Source: Candidatus Zixiibacteriota bacterium | Lineage (GTDB): Bacteria > Zixibacteria > MSB-5A5 > JAABVY01 | Assembly (NCBI GenBank): GCA_011777135.1 | Contig: JAABVY010000310.1 | Span: 13,901-21,548 of the forward strand | Direction: 5' to 3' | DNA length: 7,648 nt | Part shown: piece by piece, positions 1 to 5,986 of the stretch | Layout: each line of letters begins with the position of its first letter | Numbering within the stretch: the stretch's first letter is position 1 | Notes under the pieces: generated by a model | Told to the model about the DNA's origin: nothing | The model's database searches: none | The model's input: the letters and a program-made list of their open reading frames with translations, nothing else | Made by a program: the position numbers and the translations under genes

Positions 1-879
1 GGAGCCTACCAGTTGTTCGGTAATCCGGCTTTGGGCTATGAGAAAGTAACGACAATTGAAGCCGGCGTGAAATACCTTCCCTCGCCGGGGCGGGCCCTTT
101 CGATATCGGCCTATTTCAAGGACATAAGCGATTATATCGCCGCCACCCAGATCCAGCCCGACCCGCGTTTTCCCGATGAGTCCTACCTGGTTTATTTCAA
201 CCTGGATTTTGCCAAGTCGAGAGGTGCAGAGTTGAGCTACACCCATGATTTCGATCAATATATCAGGGGTTTTGCCAATGTTGCAGTATCTCGCGCTGAA
301 GGTGAAAGGTCACTTCCCGCAGATATCCTGCGCGGACTCGAGGCCAGGGCGGAGGGCGAGCTTTTTACCGAGGTGCCGTTTGACTGGGATGTGCCCTGGC
401 AATTTTCAATCGGCGCCAATATTGGAGTTCCCGAGGATAAGAATCCCGAGTTGTTTGGGATCAGACTGCCATCAAACTGGAATCTTTACATAAAATATGC
501 TGCCCGGGCAGGGAAGAGGTATACCCCTTATGCTGAGGTTACTGATTCATTTGGAGTAATTCAGTATGTTCCCTCGGGTGAAACCAACTCCGAGCTTGGA
601 CCTTACCAGAGCTGGCTCGACCTTTCATTCAGGAAATATTTCGGTCTGGGAAATTATCGTCTTTCACTGTTTTTCGAGGCCGAAAATCTCCTGGACCATA
701 AAAATGTAGCCATCATAAATCCGCTTACCGGTGAAGAATACAAACAGGGAGACACTATAGCCGGCGGCGACAATTTCTTTGAGATTCCTCCGGAGGGCTA
801 TGACCTTCCAATCTGGAATAATCCGACACAATACCTCGCGCCCCGCAAGCTCCGGTTGGGGATGGGGGTGAGCTTCTGA
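1..879 (+). CDS. TonB-dependent outer-membrane receptor, C-terminal part (5' end outside window)
   Basis: The frame is open from base 1, so this is the last 292 residues of a longer protein; the ATG at 13 is internal. The sequence has the alternating polar/aromatic pattern of a TonB-dependent receptor beta-barrel. A strand of the type NPALGYEKVTTIEAGVKY near the start matches the conserved strand that precedes the last third of such barrels. Strands such as LSISAYFKDISDY, LSFRKYFGL and RLSLFFEAENLLDHKN follow. The chain ends in LRLGMGVSF, with the C-terminal Phe used as the BAM insertion signal. The family imports siderophores, vitamin B12, carbohydrates or other large ligands through the outer membrane using TonB energy. 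The plug and TonB box lie outside the window, so the ligand cannot be guessed. The stop TGA (877-879) overlaps the start of the next gene, which points to coupled translation. The family call is secure; an oar-like or SusC-like subtype is not decided. Confidence 0.88.
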   Translation, partial: GAYQLFGNPALGYEKVTTIEAGVKYLPSPGRALSISAYFKDISDYIAATQIQPDPRFPDESYLVYFNLDFAKSRGAELSYTHDFDQYIRGFANVAVSRAEGERSLPADILRGLEARAEGELFTEVPFDWDVPWQFSIGANIGVPEDKNPELFGIRLPSNWNLYIKYAARAGKRYTPYAEVTDSFGVIQYVPSGETNSELGPYQSWLDLSFRKYFGLGNYRLSLFFEAENLLDHKNVAIINPLTGEEYKQGDTIAGGDNFFEIPPEGYDLPIWNNPTQYLAPRKLRLGMGVSF

Positions 880-1880
880 TGAAAGCCTTAATTTCGATAG
901 TGCTGGTTATGGGCCTTGCATTGCTGATGCTCGATTGCAGCGAAAAAGTCAGCCAGCCGACCAACCTGCCCGAGCCCGGGTCTATAAATCCTGACACTAC
1001 ATATGTCATGATCACCCCGGCCTGGACTGAGGCGAATGGTATTGCCTTCGATCGTCCCACAGATGTCAAGATCGGCTATGACCGTTACCTCTATGTAGCC
1101 GACCGTAATAATAACCGCGTAGTCAAGATGACTTTGGCGGGGGATTTTGTGGAATCATACCAGATTCCTCGTCCCAGCCAGGTTACCCAGGATCGTGCCC
1201 TCGATCTTCTGGCAGTCACTGATTCCAGCGTGGTTTGGAGGAGGAGCTTCAGGGATGGGGGAGATTTTCAGGCTGCATACACTGCGCCCGACATTTATCT
1301 CCCGCCGCCTATTGATGATTCCGGGCATGCCGTTCTTTTTGGTATTGCCGCCTCGCCGTTTCCTGACAAAACCTACAGTTTTTCGAATTTCTATGAGAAT
1401 GAGATCTATCGTTTCGATTCCGACGATGAGTTTGTGGCGGTACAGGTACCGCCTGGAAACGCGCCGGGTCGGGTGAGTGCGCCGGTTGCGGTCAACAGCT
1501 TCAATATCAGGGGGCAGTATTATATCGGCTATACTTCGGGGCGCTCCAGTTTTGCGGTGCAGTTGGTAGAGGCCTCGACCGGCCAGCCGGTGATACCGTT
1601 TTCAGATTCGGCGGATATATATCTTACAACTGTAAACGGCCATAAGGATATTGCAGTGGATGATCTTGGCAATATTTTTGTGACCATGGCCACCGCATCA
1701 GAGGTCTGGAAGTTCTCCCGTAATGGTCAGTTGCTTCTGAAATTCGGCCAGGATGCTCCTCCGGAGGACCGGCTGGATAATCCGCGTGGAATTGACGCTT
1801 ACCAGCAGTATATTTATGTCGCGGATACCGATAATAACCGGGTTGTTCGCTTTGAGACTTCAACTTCGCCCCAGCAGTAA
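879..1880 (+). CDS. NHL-repeat beta-propeller protein, probable lipoprotein
   Basis: This 333-residue protein starts at an ATG sharing one base with the receptor stop (TGATG). Residues 1-19 form a signal peptide (MK, then a hydrophobic run) ending before Cys20, followed by a polar, Pro-rich linker. This looks like a lipoprotein, but the residue before the Cys is Asp, which is unusual for a lipobox. At least three NHL-type blades are visible: about 58-92 (LYVADRNNNRVVKM), 253-290 (GNIFVTM...VWKFSRNGQ) and 298-327 (IYVADTDNNRVVRFE). The near-identical first and last blades fit a closed six-bladed propeller. NHL propellers usually bind proteins, sugars or other ligands and have no single enzymatic role. 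The tight link to the TonB-dependent receptor suggests a surface or periplasmic partner of that receptor; this is inference. No terminator hairpin is visible after the stop. The precise function is unknown. Confidence 0.82.
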   Translation: MKALISIVLVMGLALLMLDCSEKVSQPTNLPEPGSINPDTTYVMITPAWTEANGIAFDRPTDVKIGYDRYLYVADRNNNRVVKMTLAGDFVESYQIPRPSQVTQDRALDLLAVTDSSVVWRRSFRDGGDFQAAYTAPDIYLPPPIDDSGHAVLFGIAASPFPDKTYSFSNFYENEIYRFDSDDEFVAVQVPPGNAPGRVSAPVAVNSFNIRGQYYIGYTSGRSSFAVQLVEASTGQPVIPFSDSADIYLTTVNGHKDIAVDDLGNIFVTMATASEVWKFSRNGQLLLKFGQDAPPEDRLDNPRGIDAYQQYIYVADTDNNRVVRFETSTSPQQ

Positions 1881-1887
1881 AAAAATC

Positions 1888-1915
1888 TTGCCAAAAGTTT
1901 CGGATCGCATATATT
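1888..1915 (+). promoter_or_regulatory. Probable sigma70-type promoter of the tRNA-Leu gene
   Basis: TTGCCA (1888-1893) and TATATT (1910-1915) each match the -35/-10 consensus at five of six positions and are 16 bases apart. Transcription would begin near 1922, about 25 bases before the tRNA. The site starts only eight bases after the lipoprotein stop, which fits separate transcription of the tRNA. The prediction is by eye only. Confidence 0.5.
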
Positions 1916-1946
1916 GGTTGCCCGTAAAAGATATTGACGATTTAAT

Positions 1947-2030
1947 GCCGAAGTGGCGGAACTGGCAGACGCGCTGCGTTCAGGGCGCAGTGCCCGCAAG
2001 GGCGTGCGGGTTCGAATCCCGCCTTCGGCA
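1947..2030 (+). tRNA. trnL: tRNA-Leu, anticodon CAG
   Basis: A complete class II tRNA can be folded by eye. The acceptor stem pairs GCCGAAG (1947-1953) with CTTCGGC (2023-2029), followed by discriminator A2030. The anticodon stem CTGCG/CGCAG encloses the loop TTCAGGG, putting the anticodon CAG at 1981-1983, which reads CUG leucine codons. A long variable arm with a GCCC/GGGC stem lies at about 1991-2005, as expected for Leu. The T arm is GCGGG-TTCGAAT-CCCGC (2006-2022). The 3' CCA is not encoded; the discriminator is followed directly by TTTTTATTT. The molecule must therefore be completed by a CCA-adding enzyme. Confidence 0.97.
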
Positions 2031-2033
2031 TTT

Positions 2034-2058
2034 TTATTTGATATTTCTATGCAAATAA
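2034..2058 (+). repeat. AT-rich inverted repeat just after the tRNA
   Basis: TTATTTG (2034-2040) is the exact reverse complement of CAAATAA (2052-2058), with an 11-base loop. The hairpin begins four bases after the tRNA discriminator, in the T-rich stretch following it. It could help 3' processing or weak termination of the tRNA transcript. The stem is A/T rich and no U-run follows, so it is not a standard intrinsic terminator and may be chance. Confidence 0.25.
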
Positions 2059-2450
2059 GATAAAATTCACCGCCCGTTATCTATCAAAAAAAACATGCTG
2101 TGTTCCCGGCGACTAATTCGCAATGAATGAGCCCCACGTAGAACATATAAAAGGCATTTGTGCCCGATGTAGATCCCATGCGCCGCATTATATCAGAAAA
2201 AATACCAATTCGATGGTGATAACTCCCGCGGAATAATCCATAGATGACATATTTATGCGGGATGGCTCAAGGCTGATATCGTGATTTTTAAATCGGTTTC
2301 CTGACAATTTCAAAAGGCAGAAAAGGCTTTCAGCTCGGCCATATTCGAAAGCAAAAATTGAAAAACCCATTGCTATTCAAGCCTTTCAGGATAAAATTTG
2401 CCGTGTTTTTCCAGGTTCATTTTATGAATCTCCAAAAAGCGGAGAAAGCA

Positions 2451-2477
2451 TGTGAAATTTGTCTCAAGGAATTCACA
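2451..2477. promoter_or_regulatory. TGTGAA...TTCACA inverted repeat, possible operator
   Basis: TGTGAA (2451-2456) is the exact reverse complement of TTCACA (2472-2477), giving a 27-base interrupted palindrome. Its centre lies about 66 bases upstream of the transcription start implied by the candidate promoter, a position often used by activators. A third copy of the half-site, in the longer form ATGTGAAATT, recurs at 2535-2544. The half-site resembles that of CRP/FNR-family sites, but the 17-base gap from TGTGA to TCACA is far from the usual six. No regulator can be named. Confidence 0.25.
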
Positions 2478-2494
2478 AATATTTGGTAAATTTC

Positions 2495-2523
2495 TTGACT
2501 AATAATAGTTTATAATGTATCGT
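2495..2523 (+). promoter_or_regulatory. Candidate promoter of the 2-oxoacid oxidoreductase operon
   Basis: TTGACT (2495-2500) is a five-of-six match to a -35 box. A -10-like TATCGT (2518-2523) lies 17 bases downstream but matches only four of six positions. A perfect TATAAT occurs at 2511-2516, but only ten bases from TTGACT, and no good -35 lies at the right distance for it. Either arrangement would start transcription near 2523-2530, upstream of the preferred ATG at 2570. The exact elements are uncertain. Confidence 0.4.
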
Positions 2524-2556
2524 ATATATCTTGAATGTGAAATTGGTAACTTTGTC

Positions 2557-2561
2557 GAAAG
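2557..2561 (+). promoter_or_regulatory. Weak Shine-Dalgarno deciding the ATPase start
   Basis: GAAAG lies eight bases before ATG 2570. No purine-rich site precedes the longer TTG 2531 or GTG 2537 alternatives, which also fall on the predicted transcription start. This favours ATG 2570, though the site is weak. Confidence 0.35.
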
Positions 2562-2569
2562 CACTCGAG

Positions 2570-3283
2570 ATGGCCGAACACAAGCTCTCCAACCTCGAAA
2601 AACGTGTTTTGATTTTTGCCGGGGGGTACGGCAGCGGGAAGACTGAAGTTGCGGTAAATTATGCCGCCTATCTTGCCAGATTGGGTCATCTGCCGCTAAC
2701 AATTGTCGATCTCGACATCGTAAATCCCTATTTTCGTTCCCGTGAGGCTGCCAAGCCCATGACAGCCTTGGGAGTAAGGGTCGTCATGCCGGCGGGCGAA
2801 CACTGCTCGGCCGATCTTCCGATTATTCTGCCTGAGGTCAAAGGAGCGATTGAGAATAAGAATGAGCGTGTGATCCTGGATGTGGGCGGAGACGATGTCG
2901 GCGCGAGAGTGATGAGTTCGATGGCGGATGCGTTTGATGCCGATGGCTACGATATGCTTTTTGTATTAAATGCCAACAGGCCGTTCACATCGGACGTCAA
3001 AAGTTGTATGAAGATGAAGCAGGAAATTGAAGTATCCTGCCGTCTTCAGTTCACCGGAATAGTCTCGAATACTCATCTGATCGACGAAACCGAAAAAGAT
3101 ACGGTACTGGATGGAATGAGACTGGCACGAGAATTCAGCCATGAATCGGGACTTCCCATAAAATTTGTGAGCGCCAAAGCAAAAGTCTTTGAAAAAATAC
3201 AACCTGAGGAGATCGACTGTCCGATTCTTCCACTGGAGCGTTTCATGCTTAAGCCCTGGGAACTGGAATCAAAATCGAGATAA
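2570..3283 (+). CDS. Uncharacterised P-loop ATPase (MinD/CobQ-like fold), first gene of the oxidoreductase operon
   Basis: From ATG 2570 the product has 237 residues; starting at TTG 2531 would add 13. Residues 18-26 (GGYGSGKTE) are a Walker A loop. DLDIVNPYFRSRE at 47-59 sits where MinD/ParA/CobQ-type proteins carry their second aspartate motif. VILDVGGDD at 101-109 is a Walker B/switch region. SNTHLIDETE further on resembles the guanine/adenine-recognition N-(T/K) loop region of the class. The signature Lys of deviant Walker A ATPases (KGGxGKT) is missing, so this is not a standard ParA/MinD. I associate the GYGSGKTE plus DLDIVNPYFRSRE combination with an unnamed anaerobe family often beside 2-oxoacid oxidoreductases, from memory only. 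It is probably cytoplasmic. Its position 30 bases before the ferredoxin gene suggests a role in assembly, cluster or cofactor loading, or regulation of that enzyme; this is inference. Confidence 0.8.
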   Translation: MAEHKLSNLEKRVLIFAGGYGSGKTEVAVNYAAYLARLGHLPLTIVDLDIVNPYFRSREAAKPMTALGVRVVMPAGEHCSADLPIILPEVKGAIENKNERVILDVGGDDVGARVMSSMADAFDADGYDMLFVLNANRPFTSDVKSCMKMKQEIEVSCRLQFTGIVSNTHLIDETEKDTVLDGMRLAREFSHESGLPIKFVSAKAKVFEKIQPEEIDCPILPLERFMLKPWELESKSR

Positions 3284-3313
3284 GAGGCGGCCGATCCGTG
3301 AGGAATTTATAAT

Positions 3314-3547
3314 ATGCCCGGAATTACAATTGATAAAAACTACTGCAAAGGATGTGAACTTTGTGTCAAGGCCTGTCCGCAGCAGATTCTTTCAATGTCG
3401 AAAGAGATCACCAAGCGGGGCTACTTTTACGCCAAAGTTCATGATCCGTCGAGATGTATCGGTTGCCGCCTGTGCGCGATAACCTGTCCCGATGCAGCCA
3501 TCGAGGTCCACTCGCATGGTACCAAGTATGTCTTATTCGAGTATTAG
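3314..3547 (+). CDS. korD: 2-oxoacid:ferredoxin oxidoreductase, ferredoxin (delta) subunit, 2x[4Fe-4S]
   Basis: This 77-residue protein carries two complete CxxCxxCxxxCP motifs: C11, C14, C17, C21 and C48, C51, C54, C58. That is the pattern of a bacterial-type 2x[4Fe-4S] ferredoxin and the usual size for the KorD/VorD/PorD subunit. In the complex it takes electrons from the TPP-bound intermediate, through the cluster of the beta subunit, and passes them to free ferredoxin or another acceptor. TGAGGAA at 3299-3305 lies eight bases before the ATG. The alpha subunit gene starts 18 bases after the stop, confirming that it belongs to this complex and is not a free electron carrier. The sequence after the second motif is short and no extra domain is present. 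The symbol could equally be vorD (vorC in methanogens), since the substrate is not certain. Confidence 0.93.
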   Translation: MPGITIDKNYCKGCELCVKACPQQILSMSKEITKRGYFYAKVHDPSRCIGCRLCAITCPDAAIEVHSHGTKYVLFEY

Positions 3548-3565
3548 GAAAAAGGTGCGAATATT

Positions 3566-4636
3566 ATGGCAAAAATTCTGATGAAAGGTAATGAGGCGAT
3601 TGGTGAGGCGGCGGTGCGTGCTGGAGGTCTGCATTATTTCGCTTATCCGATTACGCCCCAAAGCGAGGTCGGTGAATATCTCGTAAAAAGATTGCCCGAG
3701 GTGGGCGGTGTATTCGTACAGGCCGAATCTGAAGTTGCAGTCGGCAACATGCTCTTCGGAGCCGCCTCCAGCGGCAAGCGGGTTTTCACTACATCATCCA
3801 GCCCCGGCATCTCCTTGATGCAGGAGGCGATATCATATATGGCGGGAGCGCATCTCCCGGCGGTTTTCATAAATATCGTGCGCGGCGGTCCCGGTCTGGG
3901 TGGCATTCTTCCAGCGCAGTCCGACTATTTCCAATCTGCCAAGGGCGGAGGCCACGGCGATTATCGTCTGTTAGTTCTTGCACCATCGACAGTCCAGGAG
4001 GCTGTTGATCTGGTCATGCTGGCATTCGACCTGGCCCAGAAATACCGTAATCCGGTTATGGTGCTGGGTGATGGTATGATCGGCCAGATGATGGAAGCGG
4101 CCGAATTTCCCGAGGGAATAAAAGAGACAGCGGATCCGATGACCCTGGACTGGCCGGTTACCGGATGTGAGGGACGCGATCCCAGAATAATAAAGTCTTT
4201 ATTCCTTGATCCGCAGGCGCTGGAGAAGAACAGTTTTGCCCTGGCGGAGAAGTATAAGAAGATGAGAGCGAAAGAGGTCCGCTATGAGTTATATAAGGTG
4301 AAGGACGATTGCAAGGTTCTACTGGTTTCTTACGGTACTATGGCTCGTATCTGTCAGACCGTGATCGATGAAATGGAAGAGGAGGGCGTATCAGTCGGAT
4401 TGCTTCGTCCTATAACCCTCTTCCCATATCCAGAAAAAGAGATTCGTGAGCAGGCCTGGAAGGATAATATTCAGGCTGTTCTTTCGGTTGAAATGAGTAC
4501 CGGTCAGATGGTTGAGGATGTGGACAAGGCGGTTCAGGGTAAAAAGCCGGTGGAATTCTATGGCCGTACCGGCGGAATTGTACCATCCCCGGAAGAAGTA
4601 AAAGATTACATTCTGAAAATTCTTGGAAAGAAATAG
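3566..4636 (+). CDS. vorB: 2-oxoacid:ferredoxin oxidoreductase subunit alpha, VorB/KorA type
   Basis: The 356-residue product contains the pyrimidine-binding domain of the pyruvate:ferredoxin oxidoreductase superfamily in its first ~230 residues. YPITPQSE (27-34) holds the Thr that contacts the substrate carboxylate. QAESE (52-56) holds the Glu expected to activate the TPP aminopyrimidine. The segment around 77-113 (SSPGISLMQE, then RGGPGLGG) and the later KGGGHGDYR are typical of this family. The C-terminal ~110 residues, beginning near VLLVSYGT, form the transketolase-C-like domain. Length and wording resemble VorB (2-oxoisovalerate oxidoreductase, about 350 residues) more than the longer KorA, but VorB-like proteins also occur in 2-oxoglutarate enzymes. 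It pairs with the beta subunit to make the active site. AAGGTG at 3552-3557 is the ribosome site. The superfamily call is firm; the substrate is not. Confidence 0.92.
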   Translation: MAKILMKGNEAIGEAAVRAGGLHYFAYPITPQSEVGEYLVKRLPEVGGVFVQAESEVAVGNMLFGAASSGKRVFTTSSSPGISLMQEAISYMAGAHLPAVFINIVRGGPGLGGILPAQSDYFQSAKGGGHGDYRLLVLAPSTVQEAVDLVMLAFDLAQKYRNPVMVLGDGMIGQMMEAAEFPEGIKETADPMTLDWPVTGCEGRDPRIIKSLFLDPQALEKNSFALAEKYKKMRAKEVRYELYKVKDDCKVLLVSYGTMARICQTVIDEMEEEGVSVGLLRPITLFPYPEKEIREQAWKDNIQAVLSVEMSTGQMVEDVDKAVQGKKPVEFYGRTGGIVPSPEEVKDYILKILGKK

Positions 4637-4640
4637 AGCT

Positions 4641-4647
4641 GAGGTGA
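4641..4647 (+). promoter_or_regulatory. Shine-Dalgarno setting the beta-subunit start
   Basis: GAGGTGA sits just before ATG 4650, after the alpha-subunit stop (4634-4636). It selects this ATG over an in-frame TTG at 4623 that would overlap the alpha gene by 14 bases and has no such site. Confidence 0.7.
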
Positions 4648-4649
4648 CT

Positions 4650-5426
4650 ATGCCAGAGGCAAAATTAAAAATTTTTGAAAGACCGAAATCGTTCAGCGAT
4701 GTGGTCACGCATTATTGCCCGGGATGTACTCATGGTATAATTCACCGGCTGATTGCGGAGACAATCGATGAATACGGTATTCGCGGCAGGACTGTCGGGG
4801 TCGCGCCGGTCGGATGTTCGGTATTGATTTATAATTACTTCAGGACAGATTTTCTGGAATCACCGCATGGCCGTGCCCCGGCATTGGCTACCGGACTCAA
4901 GCGTGTCAGCCCGGAGCTGGTTGTATTTACTTATCAGGGAGACGGCGACCTGGCATCGATCGGAATGGGTGAGATTGTTCATGCCGCCAACCGCGGTGAA
5001 AAGATTACCGTGATATTTGTCAACAATGCAATTTATGGTATGACCGGCGGACAAATGGCGCCGACCACCATGCCGGGACAGGTAACCACGACATCACCGA
5101 TGGGCCGTGATGTGAGTCAGGCGGGATTTCCGATCAGGATGAGCGAGCTGCTTTCGACATTGAGAACGCCGGCTTATATTGAACGTGTATCGGTGCATAC
5201 TCCGCATAATGTTATCAGAGCCAAAAAAGCTATCAAGAAAGCATTCAAAAACCAGATGGAAGGTAAGCGCTTTACATTTGTCGAAGTGCTTTCGACCTGT
5301 CCAACTAACTGGGGTCTGACTCCTGAAGAAGCCGAAAAATGGCTGGAAGAAAATATGCTCGGTTACTATCCGCTGGGCTTGTTCAAAGACACTTATTATG
5401 ACAGCGATGAGGAGGGGCAAAAGTGA
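4650..5426 (+). CDS. korB: 2-oxoacid:ferredoxin oxidoreductase subunit beta, TPP-binding
   Basis: From ATG 4650 the product has 258 residues, typical for KorB/VorA-type beta subunits. The TPP/Mg motif is clear: GDGD at 97-100 and NN at 125-126, followed by AIYGMTGGQ (127-135). Four cysteines are placed as in beta subunits carrying one [4Fe-4S] cluster next to TPP: C23 and C26 (CPGC), C56 (VGCSV) and C217 (STCPTNW). The protein binds TPP, decarboxylates the 2-oxoacid together with the alpha subunit, and hands electrons to the ferredoxin subunit; acyl-CoA is released. It follows the alpha gene after 13 bases and overlaps the gamma gene by four (GTGA). A GAGGAGGGG run near its end serves as the ribosome site for gamma. 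There is no sign of damage. Confidence 0.93.
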   Translation: MPEAKLKIFERPKSFSDVVTHYCPGCTHGIIHRLIAETIDEYGIRGRTVGVAPVGCSVLIYNYFRTDFLESPHGRAPALATGLKRVSPELVVFTYQGDGDLASIGMGEIVHAANRGEKITVIFVNNAIYGMTGGQMAPTTMPGQVTTTSPMGRDVSQAGFPIRMSELLSTLRTPAYIERVSVHTPHNVIRAKKAIKKAFKNQMEGKRFTFVEVLSTCPTNWGLTPEEAEKWLEENMLGYYPLGLFKDTYYDSDEEGQK

Positions 5427-5986
5427 GTCAGTATGAGGTGACTTTTGCCGGATTTGGCGGACAGGGAATAATGACCGCCGGACAGCTCCTTGCTTACACC
5501 GGTATGAATGCAGGCAAACAGGTGGCCTGGATACCGTCATACGGTCCCGAGATGCGCGGCGGAACAGCATATTGCACCGTGGTCGTGTCGGATGAGAGAA
5601 TCGGTTCTCCGATTATTAATCGTCCCCAGGGAATCTGCGTTTTCAATCGACCCTCGCTGGATAAATTCGGCCCCAGAGTGAAGCCGGGAGGATTGCTGAT
5701 AATCAACAGCTCGCTGGTTGACGCTTCTTCGGACAGGACTGATATCCAGGTTATGGAAGTTCCAGGTAATGATATAGCCCAGAAAGCCGGAAGCGATAAA
5801 GCGACAAATATGGTGATTCTGGGAGCCTTTGTGGGAGCCACAGGAATTGTTGAGTTCGATAAGCTGAAGGAAACATTAACAGAGAAGATGGGACGCAAGA
5901 AAGATCTTTTACAGATTAACTATAAAGCTCTGGATGAGGGATATCAGCTTGGCCTGAAGGCCAAAGAGGAGAAGATCAAAGCATGA
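5423..5986 (+). CDS. korC: 2-oxoacid:ferredoxin oxidoreductase subunit gamma
   Basis: This 187-residue protein begins with GTG at 5423, inside the beta stop, behind a strong ribosome site (GAGGAGGGG near 5409-5416). GFGGQG at 10-15 is the gamma-domain fingerprint of the pyruvate/ketoisovalerate oxidoreductase catalytic domain. SYGPEMRGG at 39-47 is equally typical. The C-terminal part includes the usual SDKATNMVILGAFVG segment. The gamma domain binds CoA and closes the active site of the complex; in some enzymes it is fused to alpha or beta, here it is separate. The full four-part set (ferredoxin, alpha, beta, gamma) is therefore present and looks intact. Its stop overlaps the next ATG by four bases (ATGA), so the NuoE-like gene is translated from the same message. 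A Lys/Glu-rich tail ends the chain. Confidence 0.92.
   Translation: MSQYEVTFAGFGGQGIMTAGQLLAYTGMNAGKQVAWIPSYGPEMRGGTAYCTVVVSDERIGSPIINRPQGICVFNRPSLDKFGPRVKPGGLLIINSSLVDASSDRTDIQVMEVPGNDIAQKAGSDKATNMVILGAFVGATGIVEFDKLKETLTEKMGRKKDLLQINYKALDEGYQLGLKAKEEKIKA

Larger units (their letters stand above)
2031..2569. other. Intergenic region of about 540 bases without a credible gene
   Basis: This stretch between the tRNA and the oxidoreductase operon is visibly richer in A and T than the genes on either side. The longest frame inside it is a 60-codon minus-strand frame (2188-2370) without a good ribosome binding site or recognisable domain. Short imperfect hairpins can be drawn, for example GCTTTC (2326-2331) with GAAAGC (2347-2352), and TCCCGC (2224-2229) with GCGGGA (2257-2262). 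None has the form of a known riboswitch, and no U-run follows either. The last ~120 bases hold the likely operon promoter and the TGTGAA-type repeats listed separately. I see nothing else that can be supported. Confidence 0.6.

Noticed and set aside
1753..2058. 101-codon plus-strand frame across the lipoprotein end and the tRNA
   Set aside because: It runs through the tRNA-Leu gene and overlaps the NHL gene in another frame; the overlap explains the open frame.
2188..2370. 60-codon minus-strand frame in the intergenic region
   Set aside because: It is short, sits in AT-rich sequence, has no good ribosome site and no recognisable motif; it is not supported as a gene.
2451..2477. CRP/FNR binding site
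   Set aside because: The TGTGA and TCACA half-sites are present but 17 bases apart, instead of the six expected, so only an unnamed inverted repeat is reported.
2495..2516. TTGACT with the perfect TATAAT as a promoter pair
   Set aside because: The two boxes are only ten bases apart, too close for sigma70; a weaker -10 at 17 bases was preferred.
3308..3313. TATAAT just before the ferredoxin gene as an internal promoter
   Set aside because: It lies two bases from the ATG, and no -35 box was seen at the right distance; the position suits a ribosome-site spacer better.
4623..4649. TTG start extending the beta subunit by nine residues
   Set aside because: It lies inside the alpha gene without a ribosome site, whereas GAGGTGA directly precedes ATG 4650.
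5094..5570. 158-codon minus-strand frame
   Set aside because: It lies opposite the beta and gamma subunit genes, which have clear family motifs in their own frame, and its translation shows no recognisable domain.
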